Assembly (NCBI GenBank): GCA_002496425.1
Contig: DAJS01000019.1
Coordinates: forward strand, 5,682 to 16,146
Direction: 5' to 3'
From: Acidilobaceae archaeon UBA162
GTDB taxonomy: Archaea; Thermoproteota; Thermoprotei_A; Sulfolobales; Acidilobaceae
Length of the DNA stretch: 10,465 bases
Below the pieces are notes generated by a model that was not told the origin of the DNA, made no database searches, and saw nothing but the letters and a program-made list of their open reading frames with translations. Below, one piece after another: positions 1 through 6,242 of the stretch (positions are counted from its first letter, which is position 1; every line of letters begins with the position of its first letter). The position numbers were made by a program, and so were the translations under genes.

Positions 1-418
1 CACCTACATAGCCGTCCTCCGCCTTCAGGCCAAGGGAGTTCAGGGCCGGGGCTAAGGTAGGGTCTGAGGCCTCGCCAGCAATTATTACCTCAAGGAGCTC
101 CTTAGGGTAGTCCTGGCTCACCACTGACCTCACGGCCCTTAGCACGGCCTCGCCCTCCCTGTAGGTGGGCACTATTACTGATACCCTCCAGGGCCCTCCT
201 ACTTTCCTCCTCTGCGGCATCTCCTGCCTTGATGACCAGCCCATTATTACCACGAGCTCAAGCATTAGGAAGGCCCCAGCGGCGATGGCGCTGCCGGCGG
301 CATATACCATGAAGGCGTTCATAGGCGACAGGTGAACCGTGAGCTTCAGGCTGTGGAGGTATTGCTGAAAAGTGGCCACCAGCTGTGAAGAGCTGACATT
401 ATATGTAGATATTGGCAT
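1..418 (-). CDS. Family 2 glycosyltransferase, membrane-anchored, partial (C-terminus outside window)
   Basis: The reading frame starts at ATG (418-416) and stays open for 139 codons to the left edge, so only the N-terminus is seen. A short polar start (about residues 1-35) is followed by one hydrophobic segment (about 36-60, through AFMVYAAGSAIAAGAFLMLELV). A basic linker (about 61-75) leads to the first strand of a GT-A nucleotide-sugar domain, VSVIVPTYREGE (79-90), then VRSVVSQDYPKELLEVII. This is the usual opening of processive or dolichol-phosphate-type family 2 glycosyltransferases, which transfer sugar from a nucleotide or lipid donor at the cytoplasmic membrane face. After that strand the usual acidic VDDGS-like turn reads AGEASDPT, so the first donor-binding aspartate looks replaced. 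The DxD and later catalytic motifs lie outside the window, so substrate cannot be given. A TATA box stands about 40 bases before the ATG. No strong Shine-Dalgarno sequence is visible. A role in cell-surface glycosylation is inferred. Confidence 0.8.
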   Translation of the reverse strand, partial: MPISTYNVSSSQLVATFQQYLHSLKLTVHLSPMNAFMVYAAGSAIAAGAFLMLELVVIMGWSSRQEMPQRRKVGGPWRVSVIVPTYREGEAVLRAVRSVVSQDYPKELLEVIIAGEASDPTLAPALNSLGLKAEDGYVG

Positions 419-435
419 GACGTGGCACCGAGCTC

Positions 436-441
436 AAAAAA
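436..441 (-). terminator. T6 run, likely terminator of the Trp-rich small gene
   Basis: Read on the minus strand this is an uninterrupted run of six T, about 33 bases after the stop codon of the gene at 474-737. Oligo-T without a stem is a common archaeal termination signal. It falls just upstream of, or at, the expected transcription start of the next gene (about 434), so it could end the upstream transcript without cutting the downstream one. Function is inferred from position and composition only. Confidence 0.4.
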
Positions 442-455
442 TGAGGCCCTGCCGA

Positions 456-466
456 CTAATTTAAGG
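456..466 (-). promoter_or_regulatory. TATA box of the glycosyltransferase gene
   Basis: The minus strand reads CTTAAATTAGT in an otherwise GC-rich stretch. An archaeal TATA box centred near 461 predicts transcription starting near 434, about 16 bases before the ATG at 418. It lies in the 55-base gap after the upstream gene, so the glycosyltransferase probably has its own promoter. Confidence 0.5.
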
Positions 467-473
467 GTATCGG

Positions 474-737
474 CTAGGAGCCCTGGGCCCTACCCTTTAG
501 CTCGGCAATCCTCTCGTCAGCCCTCTTTATCTCCTGCTCCAACGCCGACCTCAGGTCCTCAAGGTAGAGCCTGTAGGCTTCCAGCGTCCTCAGCTCTGAC
601 TCCTTGTCGTAGTACCCATAGTACCACGGCGCCCAGGGCCTCCAGCCCATGATCCAGCCAGGCCTCTCCCACGGCGGCAGCCAGGCGAAGGGGCCGTGGC
701 CAGGCCATGGCCCGTCGCGCCACCTCCACCAGCCCAT
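474..737 (-). CDS. Small Trp-rich protein with coiled-coil tail (DUF5320-like)
   Basis: This is an 87-residue protein in two unlike halves. Residues 1-43 are crowded with aromatics, glycine and proline: ten tryptophans by residue 38 (3, 4, 6, 11, 19, 23, 28, 32, 35, 38), then the tyrosine cluster YYGYY. Residues about 46-85 are charged and helical with heptad-like leucines (LRTLEAYRLYLEDLRSALEQ), a predicted coiled coil. The plan of a Gly/Pro/aromatic head and a coiled-coil tail resembles DUF5320-type small proteins of archaea and anaerobic bacteria, whose function is unknown to me. I chose ATG 737 because GGTGAG stands four bases before it and a TATA box near 774 predicts a start near 748. 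TTG 749 and GTG 746 are in frame but less likely, being at or beyond the predicted transcription start. The gene diverges from the acetyltransferase at 832. No cysteines and no signal peptide are seen. Confidence 0.7.
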   Translation of the reverse strand: MGWWRWRDGPWPGHGPFAWLPPWERPGWIMGWRPWAPWYYGYYDKESELRTLEAYRLYLEDLRSALEQEIKRADERIAELKGRAQGS

Positions 738-769
738 ATCTCTCACCAAGTATCGGATCTCCGAGAGAG

Positions 770-778
770 TTAATAAGC
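770..778. promoter_or_regulatory. TATA-like element between divergent genes
   Basis: The sequence TTAATAAGC reads GCTTATTAA on the minus strand. For the leftward small gene it predicts transcription from about 748, eleven bases before ATG 737 and just ahead of its GGTGAG ribosome site. In the rightward direction it could also start a transcript near 800 for the acetyltransferase, though a second candidate lies closer to that gene. The leftward assignment is the firmer one. Confidence 0.45.
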
Positions 779-822
779 ATATCGGTTATCCGAGCACCAT
801 TACCGTGCAGCAGTAGGTTAAG

Positions 823-830
823 CCTAAAAG
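823..830 (+). promoter_or_regulatory. Alternative TATA-like box for the acetyltransferase
   Basis: CCTAAAAG is the most AT-rich patch directly before the acetyltransferase gene. It is too close to serve ATG 832, but would place transcription near 853 and suit the in-frame TTG at 868, which has GAGGGG (853-858) nine bases upstream. It competes with the element at 770-778, so its use decides the start codon. Weak evidence. Confidence 0.25.
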
Positions 831-831
831 T

Positions 832-1548
832 ATGCAGGCGCTACAGCCAGCTGAGGGGCTAGACGCATTGTCAATAACGTCAAGGGTCAGGGTGACCTTC
901 GACAGGGTCAGGGCTGAGGACAGGGAGGCCGTGGAGAGGCTCCTGAGGCTGGCACCGGAGCTGAGCCTCTACTACAGGCCCCAGCTGTTTGACAGATGGC
1001 TCAGGGAGGGGGACTTCATTAAGGCCGTTGACGCTGACGGCAACTTAGTCGGCGTGATCCACGCAAGGCACCTGGAGGGCTACCTGTGGCTCGAGGGCAT
1101 AGCCGTGAGCCCTGACATAAGGAGAAAGGGGATAGCAAGGCAGCTGGCCTCCTATGTGATAAGCTCCTCAGGAGAAGAGGTGGTAAGAGTAATGGCTCAC
1201 GAGAGGAACGCTCCCTCTAACCAGCTCGCGCTGTCCCTCTACTTCAAGCCTGTGGACTACGTTTACTTCTGCGATGGCAAGGACGTGCAGGCCAAGGAGA
1301 TAGCTGAGGCCCTCAGGCTCAGGGAGGTTGAGAGTCCTAAGGGGGTTCCAGGTTACGTAGATGACTGGGCCTGGAGGCCCATAGAGCTCTACAGGGGTAG
1401 GTTCCTGGGCTCCAGGGACATAATCATAATGGAGACAGAGCCTGTGTTCGTAGCTGTCGGAGACCTAGACGGCTACAGGAGGTTCGGAAGGGTTAGGGCT
1501 GCCTGCTCCGAGGGCTTCATTGTCTACGAGCTGAGGCTAAGGCGCTAG
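832..1548 (+). CDS. GNAT-family N-acetyltransferase
   Basis: The protein is 238 residues from ATG 832. The acetyl-CoA-binding core is clear: strand LVGVIHARHLEGYLWLEGIAV (about 72-92) followed by the pyrophosphate loop SPDIRRKGIARQL (93-105), the R/Q-x-x-G-x-G/A signature with alanine as last residue. The next segment, about 117-147, matches the C-terminal half of the fold with its Asn-rich loop (ERNAPSNQLALSLYFK). GNAT enzymes transfer acetyl from acetyl-CoA to an amine; the acceptor here cannot be told. About 90 residues follow the core and resemble nothing I know, so this may be a GNAT with an extra domain. An in-frame TTG at 868 with an upstream GAGGGG could be the true start, removing 12 residues that precede the first conserved strand. 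The stop codon overlaps that of the convergent gene at 1545. It diverges from the small Trp-rich gene. Confidence 0.8.
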   Translation: MQALQPAEGLDALSITSRVRVTFDRVRAEDREAVERLLRLAPELSLYYRPQLFDRWLREGDFIKAVDADGNLVGVIHARHLEGYLWLEGIAVSPDIRRKGIARQLASYVISSSGEEVVRVMAHERNAPSNQLALSLYFKPVDYVYFCDGKDVQAKEIAEALRLREVESPKGVPGYVDDWAWRPIELYRGRFLGSRDIIIMETEPVFVAVGDLDGYRRFGRVRAACSEGFIVYELRLRR

Positions 1549-2564
1549 AGCCTCAGGAAGACCGCAAGCCCAACAGCGCCGACGAGACATTGGAGGAGGA
1601 CGAGGCCCACCACTACCCCATTCTCTGTAGCCCTCCCCCTCAGGGCTTTCTGGAGCCTTATCATAGCGTGTGTGAGGCTGTAGGCCTTGTCATAGGGCGG
1701 GTCTAGGGAGCCATCCGGTCTTGGTCTACCGAAGTTCTCCTTGTAGACCCCATGGGCTAGGCCCCTGAGGAACAACAGCAGCTCCAGGTAGTAAGGAATG
1801 AAGAGGAAGAGGCTGAAGGCGGCCACGCCACCAAGCACCACCACGCCGGCATAGTAGGCCCCCAAGGCGTAGGTCATGGTGTTGCCGGGGAACACCCTGG
1901 CCGGGTACCTGTTGTACAGCAGGAAGGCCGCCAGGGCAGCTATCATTATGACCGAGGCGTAGAGGGCCAGATATGAGCCTGTGACGGCGGCGTATGCTGC
2001 GGTGAAGGCCAGAAGGGCTATGCCCATAGAGGCCTCGAGACCGTTGTAGCCGGCTATCATGTTGTAGGCGTTTGAGGCCCCCATGACCCCTATCGGCACT
2101 ACAACAAGGGGGAAGAGAGGACCGAGGTAGAGGTACCTGTTCAGTATGGGTATGTGAACCACGTAAGCGTTATACTTGGCAGCCACGAGGGGCAGCGACG
2201 CTGGTATTGTTGAGAGGACCCTGACCAGAGGAGGCACGCCCTTCTTCCAGCCCAGCAAATCGTCCAGTAGCCCTATCATGGCCGTCAGCATTGTAAGTGA
2301 CAGAAGTGCCAGCAACGGGACAGGCTGATATGGCTGGCCGTCAAGGAAGGCCGTCAGCACCTCCATGAAGAGTAGGCCTAGGGAGACGCCAACTATGACC
2401 CACAGGCCCCCAGCCTCGGCAACCTTGACCTCATAGCTCTTGTTCATGTCTCTGCCAACAAGCCCCCTGGCCTTCGCTACGGCGATCCATGGGGGCTCCA
2501 TAACCAGCACTGCTGCAAAGGCGACTGCCGCCGACGCCAGCGCTATCAGCATCACCTGTATCAC
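1545..2564 (-). CDS. UDP-GlcNAc:polyprenyl-phosphate GlcNAc-1-phosphate transferase (Alg7/AglH-like)
   Basis: This is a 339-residue polytopic membrane protein with about ten hydrophobic segments, of the GPT/WecA/MraY superfamily. Family landmarks appear in order: RGLVGRDMNKSYEVKVAEAGG (33-53, as in eukaryotic Alg7/DPAGT1), GLLDDLLGWKKG (98-109, with the DD pair at 101-102), NAYNMIAGYNGLE (165-177) and ARVFPGNTMTYALG (222-235). The third motif is the eukaryote-like NAxNxxAGxNGLE rather than the bacterial DGxDGL. The enzyme is expected to move GlcNAc-1-phosphate from UDP-GlcNAc to a dolichyl-type phosphate at the cytoplasmic face, starting archaeal N-glycan assembly. The usual aspartate of the VFxGD motif is asparagine (228). 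The start is GTG 2564, with GAGG close upstream; an ATG at 2572 is out of frame and meets a stop after two codons. The gene ends by sharing CTAG with the acetyltransferase. The family is secure; exact donor and lipid are inferred. Confidence 0.88.
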   Translation of the reverse strand: MIQVMLIALASAAVAFAAVLVMEPPWIAVAKARGLVGRDMNKSYEVKVAEAGGLWVIVGVSLGLLFMEVLTAFLDGQPYQPVPLLALLSLTMLTAMIGLLDDLLGWKKGVPPLVRVLSTIPASLPLVAAKYNAYVVHIPILNRYLYLGPLFPLVVVPIGVMGASNAYNMIAGYNGLEASMGIALLAFTAAYAAVTGSYLALYASVIMIAALAAFLLYNRYPARVFPGNTMTYALGAYYAGVVVLGGVAAFSLFLFIPYYLELLLFLRGLAHGVYKENFGRPRPDGSLDPPYDKAYSLTHAMIRLQKALRGRATENGVVVGLVLLQCLVGAVGLAVFLRL

Positions 2565-2615
2565 AGCCTCATCCCCTCGGCCACGGCAGCTTGCCAGGGC
2601 CTACTAAGGCTCACC

Positions 2616-2624
2616 GCTTAAATA
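2616..2624. promoter_or_regulatory. TATA box shared by divergent genes
   Basis: GCTTAAATA, followed by T, contains TTAAATAT, which reads ATATTTAA on the other strand. Rightward it predicts transcription at about 2645-2647, within a few bases of TTG 2644. Leftward it predicts a start near 2595, about 30 bases before GTG 2564 of the GlcNAc-phosphate transferase. It is the only AT-rich patch in the 79-base gap. Confidence 0.5.
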
Positions 2625-2643
2625 TCCCCCAGGCTCAGCGGCG

Positions 2644-3060
2644 TTGGGGATCCGCTTGAAGTGGAGTGACGTGGTAGCAGTAGTTACAGCCATGCCTCCG
2701 CACAGGGACCTGGCCCTCATCAAGGCCTCCCTGCCCCACCCTAGCAAGTGTGGCTTTGTAAGGAGGCGCATCTTCAGTGAGCCCAGGGGTCAAAAGGCTG
2801 ACTGGGAGCTAGTGCTGCCTGACGGGAGATCAGTACACGTAAGGGAGTACAAGGACTACTACCTGGTTCACTGGGACAGGTTCTCGCCCTCTGTCAGCAA
2901 GCTGAAGCACCTAGTTTACGACGCGCCTCACTGGCTGGTGCCCATAGTATCAACCATAGCCATTGTTGCCGCACTGCTCCTCGGGCTGACTGCAAAGGCA
3001 GGGGCCGCGGGCGGCCTGTTAGCCATGGCCCCGTTGCTGAGCGTGCTCAGGAGCTCGTGA
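2644..3060 (+). CDS. Hypothetical membrane protein with soluble N-terminal domain
   Basis: I do not recognise this protein. At up to 138 residues it has a basic, soluble N-terminal part (about 1-95) and one or two hydrophobic segments at the C-terminus (about 97-135, from HWLVPIVSTIAIVAALLLGL onward). The soluble part contains a compact beta-like stretch, WELVLPDGRSVHVREYKDYYLVHWDR split around residues 54-79, and a single cysteine near residue 37. The start is uncertain: TTG 2644 lies at the predicted transcription start and would be leaderless, while GTG 2671 (10th codon) has GGAG four bases upstream and ATG 2692 is also in frame. It diverges from the GlcNAc-phosphate transferase, sharing the TATA box at 2616-2624, which hints at a membrane or surface role but proves nothing. 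Its TGA abuts the convergent TGA of the next gene. Confidence 0.7.
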   Translation: MGIRLKWSDVVAVVTAMPPHRDLALIKASLPHPSKCGFVRRRIFSEPRGQKADWELVLPDGRSVHVREYKDYYLVHWDRFSPSVSKLKHLVYDAPHWLVPIVSTIAIVAALLLGLTAKAGAAGGLLAMAPLLSVLRSS

Positions 3061-4368
3061 TCATAGCATCTCCTTGAATAGCGTGCCTATGTCATCCTTG
3101 CTGATGATCTTAGGCGAGAGCATCAGTAGCCTCTGCTGGGCCCAGGCGCCCTCGACCAGCCTGTCCAGGTCAGCGCTAGTGAACCCTATCTTCCTTAGGC
3201 CCGTAGGCAGGTGGAGGTCCTCCAGGAGCTTCATGTAGAAGTCGAATATCCTCTCGCCAACCTCCCTTGGGCTCCCGCTGTCGTCAAGTCCCATCATCCT
3301 TGCCACGAGCCTGAACTTGCACTCATTGTACGGGGCCAGGAAGCGGAAGGCATAGGGGGCAGGTATCGCCGTGCTTATCCCATGAGGTACTATGGGGTAG
3401 CCGAAGTCATAGTCGGGCGGGTGCCAGCTGCTCACCAGGCCAGCTATGGGGTACGCCATGGCGTGAGGCACGTGAACCCCCGCGTGGCCGAAGCCCAGGC
3501 CTGCCAGGCTGGCGCCAAGGGACATGTAGTACCTGGCCTCTATATCATATGGGTCCGCGTAGGCCCTCCTAAGGTACTTGACTACCCACGAGACTACTGG
3601 GGCAAAGAGGTCCCCTACAGGCGTCGAGCCTGAGTAGACGGGCCTGTCCGCCGGGCTGGCCACAGCGGGCCTCGAGGTGTACGGGTGGGCAGTTATAGAC
3701 TCTATGGCGTGGTTCAGCACGTCAAGGCCTGTTGAGGCCGTTACAGTCTGCGGCATGGTAACCGTTGTCAGGGGGTCAACTATGGCCACCGAGGGCCTCA
3801 GGTACTGGTTGCTCACGCCCGTCTTTACATGCAGCTTCTTAATGTCGAGCACAGCCACGTTGGTGTTCTCGGCGCCGGTGCCGGCGGTAGTAGGCACCGC
3901 TATGAGGGGCTTCAGGGGGCCGGGAGGCGACATGCCCTTGCCTATGGGCTTGTTCACGTAATCCATCAGGTCGGCCGGATAGGTGTAGAGCAGGTTGAGG
4001 AGCTTGGCGGTGTCTATGGTTGAGCCTCCTCCGAGGGCCACGAAACCGTCAAGCTTCAGATCCTTGACCTTCTTGTAGCCCTGCACTATTGCCTCATCGT
4101 CAGGCTCTATGTGGACGTCCGTGAAGACCTCCACCTTTATCCCCTGGGACTCCAGTGAGGACCTCACGCTCTCTGCCAGCTTGCTCTCCGCCAGCCTTCT
4201 GCCGACGACCAGCAGGACGCTCGTTATGCCCAGCCTCTTAGCCTCGTAGCCTACCTCCCTCGCCGCCCCAAGGCCGAACTTGATGTAGGGTAGGTTTATG
4301 ACAAACACAGAGTCGTTAATGTCAGAGTGGGCTATGTAGGACGCAGGCATAAGCGTAGATGCGCCCAC
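3061..4368 (-). CDS. Iron-type alcohol dehydrogenase, hydroxyacid-oxoacid transhydrogenase (ADHFE1/HOT)-like
   Basis: This 435-residue group III (iron-type) alcohol dehydrogenase looks specifically like the HOT/ADHFE1 subfamily. As recalled from memory, these segments match it closely: YIAHSDINDSVF (11-22), YVNKPIGKG (137-145), LKPLIAVPTTAGTGAE (152-167), VDPLTTVTMP (197-206) and HAGVHVPHAMAYPIAGLV (295-312). The NAD-binding GGGST is at 113-117. Metal ligands are in place: D216 and H220 (LDVLNHAIES), H302 (PHAM) and H329 (VPHGIS). HOT enzymes couple 4-hydroxybutyrate oxidation to succinate semialdehyde with 2-oxoglutarate reduction to D-2-hydroxyglutarate, with tightly bound cofactor; that reaction is inferred here. 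The protein lacks a targeting peptide and should be cytoplasmic. GTG 4368 lies about ten bases from the predicted transcription start; ATG 4350, at residue 7, is a good alternative just before the conserved SYIAHSD. It diverges from the aldehyde ferredoxin oxidoreductase through one TATA box. A plain NAD(P)-dependent alcohol dehydrogenase remains possible. Confidence 0.9.
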   Translation of the reverse strand: MGASTLMPASYIAHSDINDSVFVINLPYIKFGLGAAREVGYEAKRLGITSVLLVVGRRLAESKLAESVRSSLESQGIKVEVFTDVHIEPDDEAIVQGYKKVKDLKLDGFVALGGGSTIDTAKLLNLLYTYPADLMDYVNKPIGKGMSPPGPLKPLIAVPTTAGTGAENTNVAVLDIKKLHVKTGVSNQYLRPSVAIVDPLTTVTMPQTVTASTGLDVLNHAIESITAHPYTSRPAVASPADRPVYSGSTPVGDLFAPVVSWVVKYLRRAYADPYDIEARYYMSLGASLAGLGFGHAGVHVPHAMAYPIAGLVSSWHPPDYDFGYPIVPHGISTAIPAPYAFRFLAPYNECKFRLVARMMGLDDSGSPREVGERIFDFYMKLLEDLHLPTGLRKIGFTSADLDRLVEGAWAQQRLLMLSPKIISKDDIGTLFKEML

Positions 4369-4400
4369 AGTCTATCCCTACACTTCACTGTCCAACCTGC

Positions 4401-4408
4401 TATATATA
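4401..4408. promoter_or_regulatory. Palindromic TATA box of a bidirectional promoter
   Basis: TATATATA is a perfect palindrome and the strongest TATA box in the window. Leftward it predicts transcription near 4378, ten bases before GTG 4368 of the dehydrogenase. Rightward it predicts a start near 4431, about 36 bases before TTG 4467 of the aldehyde oxidoreductase. A weaker patch, CAATATAG (4428-4435), could move the rightward start to about 4457. A single box used both ways implies coupled expression of the two redox genes. Confidence 0.6.
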
Positions 4409-4466
4409 CCTCCTACTAGCCGATGCACAATATAGCCTCCAAGAAAACCTATGGCCTGGGACCCGC

Positions 4467-6242
4467 TTGAGCTTCGGGGTTCTCGTTAAGGTAGACCTCG
4501 GTGCCGGCTCCTGGAGCGCCGAGGAGGTAAGCAAGGAAGCCGTTAGGTCCTACCTTGGCGGCAGAGGCATAGGGCTGTGGCTCCTACACTCCATGGGCGC
4601 TCCCACATGGAGGCCCAGCGCCCTTGACCCTGAGGCTCCTCTCATAGTGGCCTCTGGTCCCCTGGCTGGCACCGGCGTGCCCATGTCCTCAAGGGCCGCG
4701 GCTGTGTTCATGTCACCCCTCAACGGCAGGTGGAACTACTCAACAGTCGGCGGCTCGCTGGCCCCAGTGATGAGGTATGCCGATGTTGACATACTCCTGA
4801 TCGTTGGCAGGGCCCCCAGGCCCTCCTACCTGGTCATAGAGGGTAGGAGAGTTGAGGTCAGGGACGCGGGGGACCTGTGGGGCCTGGGCACCTACGAGGC
4901 TGAGAGGAGGCTCAGGGAGGTCCACGGCCAGGACTCGGCCGTCATGGTGATAGGCCCGGCGGGCGAGAGCCTGGTGCCCTTCGCCTCGATAAATCATGAG
5001 ACGTGGAGGCAGTTCGGCAGGGCCGGTGGAGGAGCAGTCATGGGGTCCAAGAACCTCAAGGCGATAGTCTTCGTCCCAGGCTCCAGGTACGTGGAAGCCT
5101 CGGACCCGGAGAGGCTCTGGGACCTGGTCTCGCAGATGACAGAGAAGCTGAGAATTGTAGCAACAGGCTACAGGGAGAGGGGAACCCTTGGGACCATAGA
5201 CGCAGCCAACGGCACCGGCTTCTTCCCGTCGCTTTACTGGAGCTCGGTCTCCCTGCCGGGCTGGGAAAGGATCTCGTGGCACTCAAGCATCAGGGCAAGC
5301 TACCTGGTGCCGCACAGGGCTACCTGCCTCCACTGCCCTGTGGCGTGCCACAAGCTGGTCACCTCAAGGCTCTGGGGAGGCCTCTACGAGCTCGAGTACG
5401 AATCTACGTTCGCCCTGGCAGGGCTCACTGGCGTAGCCGACCCAGACGCGCTTGTGAGGCTGGCCTCCCTGGCCGACGACCTGGGCCTCGACACTATAAC
5501 CCTGGGCAACGTACTCGGCCTCGCGGCGTACCTGGCAGAGAAGGGCGTGCTGCCAGATGCCCCCAGGTTCGGCGACTGGAAGGGCATGGAGTCCCTCATC
5601 GCTGACATAGCCTACAGGAGGGGCAGGCTCGGGCAGCTGCTCTCAAGGGGGACTGCTGCGGCAGCCAGGGAGCTCGGAGTTGAGGGCCTAGCGATACACG
5701 TCAAGGGCCTTGAGCCCGCTGGCTATGACCCTAGGTCCCTTAAGGGCATGATACTCACCTACGCCGTGGCCGAGAGGGGGGCTGACCACCTCTGGTCCAG
5801 CGGCTATGCCGTTGACATACCTGGCCAGGCCGGAGGCAGGCAGGCCACGGGGCCTGAGAAGGTGAGGGCTGTGATGGACCTGGAGGAGAGGAACGCCATC
5901 TACGACTCGGCCCTGCTCTGCAAGTTCGGCAGAGGCGCCTACGGCTGGGATGAGCTCGTCGATGTCATCAACGCCGCTACAGGCCTCGGGCACACCAAGG
6001 AGTCGCTTCGTCAGGTAGCCCAGAGGATAATAGTGCTCCACAGGTGGCTCAACGGAACTACGATAGACGATGACAGGCTCCCGCCCAGGTGGCTCAAGGA
6101 GCCCGTGGAGTTTGAAGGTTCAAGGATGGTGGTGACTGAGGAGGAGTGGGCCTCCATGATCTCCCTCTACTATAGGCTAAGGGGCTACGACGAGAAGGGG
6201 GTGCCGAAGAGGGAGACCCTGGAGGCCCTTGGCATCCTATAG
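4467..6242 (+). CDS. Tungsten-type aldehyde:ferredoxin oxidoreductase family protein
   Basis: This 591-residue enzyme of the AOR family oxidises aldehydes to acids and reduces ferredoxin, using a bis-pterin tungsten site and one [4Fe-4S] cluster in the cytoplasm. Residues below count from TTG 4467. The N-terminal beta domain carries YLGGRGIGLWLL (29-40) and FGRAGGGAVMGSKNLKAI (183-200). The cluster cysteines are C287, C290, C294 (CLHCPVAC) and C485 (SALLCKFG), almost the spacing of Pyrococcus AOR (288, 291, 295, 494). Pterin-region matches include GLDTITLGN and YDPRSLKGM, and RGADH supplies the conserved histidine (441). The frame is open back to ATG 4359, but those extra 36 residues lie upstream of the TATA box and precede the family's normal beginning, so TTG 4467 is preferred even without a strong ribosome site. 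Which aldehyde is used cannot be told; AOR, FOR and WOR paralogues look alike. It ends back-to-back with the CCG-domain gene. Confidence 0.93.
   Translation: MSFGVLVKVDLGAGSWSAEEVSKEAVRSYLGGRGIGLWLLHSMGAPTWRPSALDPEAPLIVASGPLAGTGVPMSSRAAAVFMSPLNGRWNYSTVGGSLAPVMRYADVDILLIVGRAPRPSYLVIEGRRVEVRDAGDLWGLGTYEAERRLREVHGQDSAVMVIGPAGESLVPFASINHETWRQFGRAGGGAVMGSKNLKAIVFVPGSRYVEASDPERLWDLVSQMTEKLRIVATGYRERGTLGTIDAANGTGFFPSLYWSSVSLPGWERISWHSSIRASYLVPHRATCLHCPVACHKLVTSRLWGGLYELEYESTFALAGLTGVADPDALVRLASLADDLGLDTITLGNVLGLAAYLAEKGVLPDAPRFGDWKGMESLIADIAYRRGRLGQLLSRGTAAAARELGVEGLAIHVKGLEPAGYDPRSLKGMILTYAVAERGADHLWSSGYAVDIPGQAGGRQATGPEKVRAVMDLEERNAIYDSALLCKFGRGAYGWDELVDVINAATGLGHTKESLRQVAQRIIVLHRWLNGTTIDDDRLPPRWLKEPVEFEGSRMVVTEEEWASMISLYYRLRGYDEKGVPKRETLEALGIL

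Noticed and set aside
422..652. Plus-strand open frame of 76 codons over the Trp-rich gene
   Set aside because: Its Ser/Pro/Arg-rich product is the reverse reading of the Trp/Gly-rich gene, and the minus frame has the promoter and ribosome site.
1545..1548. Possible frameshift or fusion between the acetyltransferase and the transferase genes
   Set aside because: The genes are on opposite strands and simply share a CTAG; both proteins have complete ends.
4359..4466. N-terminal extension of the aldehyde oxidoreductase with a CPTC zinc-knuckle-like motif
   Set aside because: It spans the TATA box and the predicted transcription start, has no family counterpart, and overlaps the opposite gene's start; the Cys pair is chance coding through promoter DNA.
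4740..5605. Long open frames opposite and out of frame with the aldehyde oxidoreductase (180 residues minus, 200 residues plus)
   Set aside because: Both lie wholly within a well-conserved gene, have low-complexity Arg/Pro/Gly-rich products and no recognisable motif; they are GC-rich shadow frames.
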